From Vitrella brassicaformis (lineage: Eukaryota > Sar > Vitrellaceae), in the NCBI GenBank assembly GCA_001179505.1, contig CDMY01000292.1, positions 93,941-127,640 on the forward strand: DNA of 33,700 nucleotides, written 5' to 3'. The notes beneath the pieces are model-generated. The model saw nothing but the letters and a program-made list of their open reading frames with translations. It made no database searches and was not told the origin of the DNA. Positions 29,569 to 33,700 of the stretch are shown here, piece after piece; the first letter of the stretch is position 1, and each line of letters starts with the position of its first letter. Both the position numbers and the translations under genes were made by a program.

Positions 29569-32331
29569 TCACAAGTACACCTGCTGAGTGTCTGTGATGG
29601 GCTGTCGGCATCTCGGGCACAGGCGGTCGGCCGGGGGGCCGCTCATCAACACGCCAGCACACCCACCACACAGACAGATGTGGCGCTGCATGCACACACG
29701 GATACCAAACAGACATGTAATAATGACGGCAGCACGGCGTGACACTGTTGTGCTTACACATGGGACGAGTAGAGTGGACTTGTAGTCGGCCATGCAGACG
29801 TCGCACTTCAAACCGTCGTCAGCTGCAGCCGGTGTGGTATCACTGCTGGCCTGCTGGTGCTGCTGCTGCAGGTGGTGACTCGACTGGACAAGCCTGAGGA
29901 GAATAAGATGGCATTCATACACGAAGAGACATGTGGATGGATGGATGTCGGTCTCATGTCGATTGGCTCACTTCCACTGTGCTTCTTGCAGCTGCCGTAT
30001 CAGCGCGTCGTTCTCCTGATCCTTTTGGCTCAGTTGTCGGCGGAGCTGACCCACCAGATGCTCGGCAGCAGCAGCACTGTCCGTCCCAACTCCGCTCTCT
30101 CCCCCGCCACAGCGTCCTCTCTGTCCATCCGCTGCCTGTGAGCTGCTGCCGGCCGATACGGACGTCCGCTGTGCCAATGCCGTGTTGGCGAGTGGGCGGA
30201 CAAGCCCGGGGGGAGGGGGCTGCTGCGGTCGGGGAGGCAATGGAGAGGAGCCGATGGACGGCGGCATAGCAGCCATTGGGACGAGGGGCGGGGGGCCGCT
30301 GACACACAAACACGATACACACACACGATGAGTGAATGTGTCTCTGTCTGTCTGTCTGTCTGTGCGTACCGGTGTGCGCGTGTTTGGGTGGGCATGTTAG
30401 TATCCAGTCCACGGCCGGCAGGGGGCCGCCGTGCAGCAGACGTGAAAGGCAGACCACTGATACTGCACCAACACAACGGATAGAGAGAAGACCACACACA
30501 CACTGTGCACTTAGAGTGGGCAGCAATGCGCATATGAAATTCGGCTTACTTGAGCGGCTGTGTATGGGTCACAGGTGCATGCTGGCGTGTGGATGCCGGC
30601 TCTTGTTGGTCTGGCTGGAGGTGTGAACGTGCCTTCTTGTTTTTCTTTCGGACGACGGTCACGAACTCTGCGTCGCTTTCCTCACGATCGACAGACGAGG
30701 TGGCGGGGGCAGGGACGGCAGACGAAACATCACACGACGGTGAAGGGGCAGCACTGCACACAGAGAGAGAGGGAGGGAGAGGGAGAGACGGTGTCAGTGA
30801 GGCAATGAGGCCGTCTTCACTGTGGCTGTGTGTGGTTACGGTTGGGGGTCGGCAGATGGAGTAGAGGGCGGCTGCTCGTCTGCGTCGGTCTCGACCGCAC
30901 CAGTGGCCACACTAAGGAATGACACACACAGAACACAAATCATCTCTGCACATCTGATGGCCACTCGCGAGTGTATGGGTGATCCCACCTGCTGTCGGGT
31001 GCCTCGTCGTCCTCAATCGCTTCAAGCTCGATGGACACTGGCCGCTGCTGCTGCTCGCGCTGTTGCTGCTGCTGGTGTCCACCGATCTTGCCGCCTCTCT
31101 TGGCCTTCTTGGCCTTCTCCCTCGCCTCCTCAGCTATCAGCTCCTCGGCCATCTTGGCGGCCATGGCGGCACCACTGTCCTTCTGCTGCTGCTGCGGTGG
31201 GGCGCTCGGCTTTTGCATGTCCTTGTGGATGTCCTGCACGAGTTTGCGGATGTAGCGAAGGGCCGGTGTGGTCCGCACCAGCTGGATGTCCGCACCGTGC
31301 CGCAGCAGTGTGCGGACCACCTGCTTGGCCTTGTCGAGCTTCTCTGGTTCCGCCTTGGCTTTCTGGCGACGACCGGTCAAACAACAGCCCGCAAGCTCAA
31401 GCACCGAGATCATGTTGCCCTCTGCTTTTGTGTTGTTGATCTCCTCCTTCCCGAGCCGCTCGCACAGCCACTCCACCACACAAGGCGCACCCGCAAGGAC
31501 GGCGGTGCCGAGGGGCGTGTTGCCGTATGCATCCCTGGCTGTGAGGGAGGCGCCGTGTTGGGCCAGCAGGTCGAGGTAGGCGCATATGAAGTCACGCGAC
31601 ATGACGCTCTCCGCCGCTCCGGCATTGTGGATGGGGGTGCCCTGCCTCTCGCCCCCCGTCTCGCTTACAAGCGCCGGGTCGTGCTCGAGCATACGACGGT
31701 ACACATTCAGCAGGTCGGTCTCGTACTGGGGGGACGGAGGGGACGGAAGACATGGCCAAAAAGCCAGGTGCAGCCCGTGGGTCACCGCACCAGCCCTGAG
31801 CAGCACGTCGACGGCCGTGACGTTGGCACACAAGCGGGTCCGATGCAGAGGCCGGCCTTTTTCATCCGGCCGACCGTTGGGATTGGCCCCGGCCGCTATG
31901 AGTGCTTCGAGCACCGCCTGCTGCAGCTCATGGGATGGCCACGGAGGGAGGGTAACGTCCGTGATCTCCTCACCCACGACATCGTCATCGTCATCGTCAT
32001 CGATACGCCCGTTGACCACGTCGTCGATGACCAAGGACAGCAACCCCATGGGCGTCAGACGGCACGACGACAGGTGCAGCTGAAGACCCAGGTCCGCGTC
32101 GGCCCCCTCTTGACACAGACGAGTGACGTCCTCAGCCGATGTGATGGTGCGGCAGACGGCTCGGGCCGCCAGCTCCATGGTGGCAGCATCGTCGCCACCC
32201 TCGCTGCGGACACCGACCTTGGAGCAGCCCTGGGGCTCGAGCAGCTCCCTCAGGCGGCGAGAATGAGGGTCTTCCAGTGCAGGCTCCCACTCCTGGTCCC
32301 ATACGGTGTGACGGCGGGGCTCCTCGGACAT
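29569..32331 (-). CDS. Ankyrin-repeat protein with C-terminal RING finger (probable E3 ubiquitin ligase)
   Basis: The start at 32331 (MSEEPRRHTVWDQEWEP) follows a likely 5' leader intron ending tttctgttgcag. The long first coding exon (30989-32331) holds ankyrin-type repeats: VLEALIAAGANPNGRPDEKG, VDVLLRAGAVTHGL, LDLLAQHGASLTARDAYGNT with PLGTAVLAGAPCVVEWL, and VVRTLLRHGADIQLVRT. A poly-Asp stretch (IDDDDDDDVV) lies early. Later exons add Gln-rich and charged linkers (EFVTVVRKKNKKAR), a proline-rich part and a coil (QLRRQLSQKDQENDALIRQL, then QEAQWK). The RING is CDVCMADYKSTLLVPC, RHICLCGGC and LCPRCRQPI: C-x2-C...C-x-H-x3-C-x2-C...C-x2-C, of the C-terminal type seen in IAP and MGRN ligases. 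All eight metal ligands are present. Ankyrins probably bind the substrate and the RING an E2. The length is about 780 residues. Confidence 0.85.
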
Positions 32332-32898
32332 CTGACCGGCACGCGTCTGCAACAGAAAAACAAAATGAGGGGAAATGAAGGAACAAGAGACCTGTGCGAG
32401 GATTTGAGGCTGACCTGATGTCCAAATGGTCAACAGAGAGCCACGACTACATCTTGCCGCCGGCCCAACGGTTTTGTTCCTTCCAGGGTGTTTACATTTG
32501 GCTGGATGGTCTGGCCGTACAAGCAACTAATGCCAATGGATGAACCGTCCATCCACCCAACACTCTGTCTGTCTGTCGGTGTGTCTGTCTGCCACTCGGT
32601 CTGTCTGTCTGAGCGACCGGACGCGCTCTTACATACATGAAGGGGGAAAGTCCCTGTGCGAGACGTTTATTCAGAGAAGCCCTTATGGTCTGGTTGGGCG
32701 CATGCACATGTCTTCACAGGCATGTCTACACAAAGACCTAGATACGCATCATGATTCGTGTCTCAAACTGCCTCATCCAGGCAAAAGAAGTTACACAATC
32801 TCGCACAATCTCACACCCCACACTTGCACCGCCCTTAGCGGCGCCCTCCCCAGCGATTCATCAATCTGCACATGCAGTGCTCGCGCTGCAGTGCTGGA
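32332..32898. other. Spacer between the two tandem RING genes
   Basis: Both genes are on -. The left end (32332-32415) probably holds the leader of the ankyrin-RING gene, including an intron with a good pyrimidine tract (on - cattttgtttttctgttgcag). TCTG repeats lie at 32564-32615. Nothing else is recognisable. Confidence 0.4.
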
Positions 32899-33700
32899 TT
32901 AGAGGAACGGCTGGGCAGCCCAGCGCATAACCTCCTCCCTCGACCCGGCAAAAGCCACCTTTTCTTTGCAGTGCTCGCACAGGTAGTCTGGCTCGTCAAC
33001 CATGTCCAGCAGCGGGATCCTGTCCTCCTTCTTGCGGCCCTCATTCAGTCTCTCGATGCCCTCATTCTCCTCACGACGGCGAGCATTCTCCGTCTTGGCC
33101 TCCTCGAGGTCTCGCTGCCACTTGATCTTGCGGTCCTCATAGCAGTGGGGGCACAGCCGGAGGTGCTTGCAGGGCATGTACATGACCGAAGCGACGCCAT
33201 GCTCGCCGAAGCAGATGTCGCAATCCTCAAGATCTCCCTCATGTAGTTGCTGCGCTGATGGCTGTTGCTGCTGCTGCCGCCTGCCTGCTGCGGGGGCGCT
33301 ACTGGATGACGACGAGCTGGGCTGCTGCTGCTGGACACTCATCTGGGCAAGCCTGATGGACAACCACACGGCAGACAGATTGATGGATGGGTGTCGCGAC
33401 TGGCCCGTTTCGTCGATAGGCTCACTTCCGCTGTGCTTCTTGCAGCTGCCGCATCAGCGCCTCCTCCCGCTGCTTGGCCTGTCGGTCTCGGTCCTCCATC
33501 TGTCGACATAGCTCGTTCACCAGCTGCTCACTCCCATCGCCAGCATCGACAGACCTGCAACGCAACGCAACACAGCGCGCATGCATCATCCGTTGTGTGT
33601 GGCCTGAACGGCATCCCTTTATGGCGCCCGCTCACCCAGCGGCAGAAGCAGCGACGCGCCGCCTGTCCATCGGAGGGGCGGGTGGGAGAGGGGGAGGGGG
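32899..33700 (-). CDS. RING-finger protein, paralogue of the neighbouring ankyrin-RING gene (partial)
   Basis: The 5' part lies beyond the window. Three exons are visible: from 33636 to the window edge (proline-rich, MDRRRVAASAAG), 33426-33554, and 32899-33352 ending in TAA. The middle exon is a coil, NELCRQMEDRDRQAKQREEA with LMRQLQEAQRK. The last exon begins LAQMSVQQQQPSSSSSSSA, then a RING: CDICFGEHGVASVMYMPCKH with LRLCPHC. The final Cys pair (CEHCKEKV) comes about 48 residues later, after a charged helix (WQRDLEEAKTENARRREENE). The ligand order is C-x2-C, C-x-H, C-x2-C, C-x2-C, so the fold can be complete with an extended loop. The coil, intron position and phase match the adjacent ankyrin-RING gene. 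Whether this gene also has ankyrin repeats cannot be seen. Ubiquitin ligase activity is likely by family. Confidence 0.78.

Noticed and set aside
30979-32418. A 479-codon open frame on + opposite the ankyrin gene
   Set aside because: It is the antisense of a long GC-rich exon. The - strand frame has ankyrin repeats and joins in phase to a RING; the + frame has no recognisable feature.
1-33700. tRNA genes, transposons or viral insertions
   Set aside because: I looked for T-loop GGTTCGA patterns in context, long terminal or inverted repeats, transposase or reverse-transcriptase motifs, and found none.

Overview
This is nuclear DNA from a unicellular eukaryote. Genes are split by many short introns (about 45 to 130 nt) with GT-AG ends. 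The DNA is GC-rich, and introns and spacers are packed with AC, TG, CAGA/TCTG and CTCT microsatellites. Genes lie on both strands with small gaps. Typical eukaryotic proteins are present: kinesin, U2AF small subunit, RING proteins, ubiquitin-like domains and a seven-transmembrane GOST protein. The gene style, a possible plastid leader on one protein, and a cysteine pattern common in stramenopile and alveolate secretomes suggest a chromerid-like alveolate such as Vitrella. That is an inference; no database could be searched.

Layout, left to right. The hexokinase 3' end lies on + (47-298). A small membrane-anchored coiled-coil protein lies on - (727-1691). A GOST/Lung-7TM receptor-like protein on - (2177-4836) is divergent from a double-GNAT acetyltransferase on + (4947-6273). 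A kinesin on - (6893-10690) is divergent from a hypothetical basic protein on + (10819-11719). About 2 kb of microsatellite-rich spacer follows. A secreted cysteine-rich protein on - (13696-14735) is divergent from a signal-peptide-bearing protein with three ubiquitin-like domains on + (15212-17602). The U2AF small subunit on - (18945-20939) is divergent from an unrecognised 18-exon gene on + (21665-25508). A 2.7 kb spacer follows, then a small coiled-coil protein on - (28187-29032). Last come two tandem paralogous RING genes on -: an ankyrin-RING protein (29569-32331) and a second RING protein cut by the window edge (32899 onward).

The genes do not form an obvious pathway; this looks like an ordinary gene-dense eukaryotic segment. 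I joined exons by hand from GT-AG sites and codon phase. The 18-exon gene, the ubiquitin-like gene, the GNAT gene, the 10.8 kb gene and the cysteine-rich gene close in frame over their whole length, so those models are fairly firm. Start codons, and a few donor sites noted below, are less certain.

The most interesting points are: introns built from an AC-rich 5' half and a TG-rich 3' half that could pair; a ubiquitin-like exon duplicated together with its intron inside a secreted protein; a U2AF small subunit with an altered RXF motif and a duplicated C-terminal exon motif; a 713-residue orphan protein; and two possible GC-AG introns.
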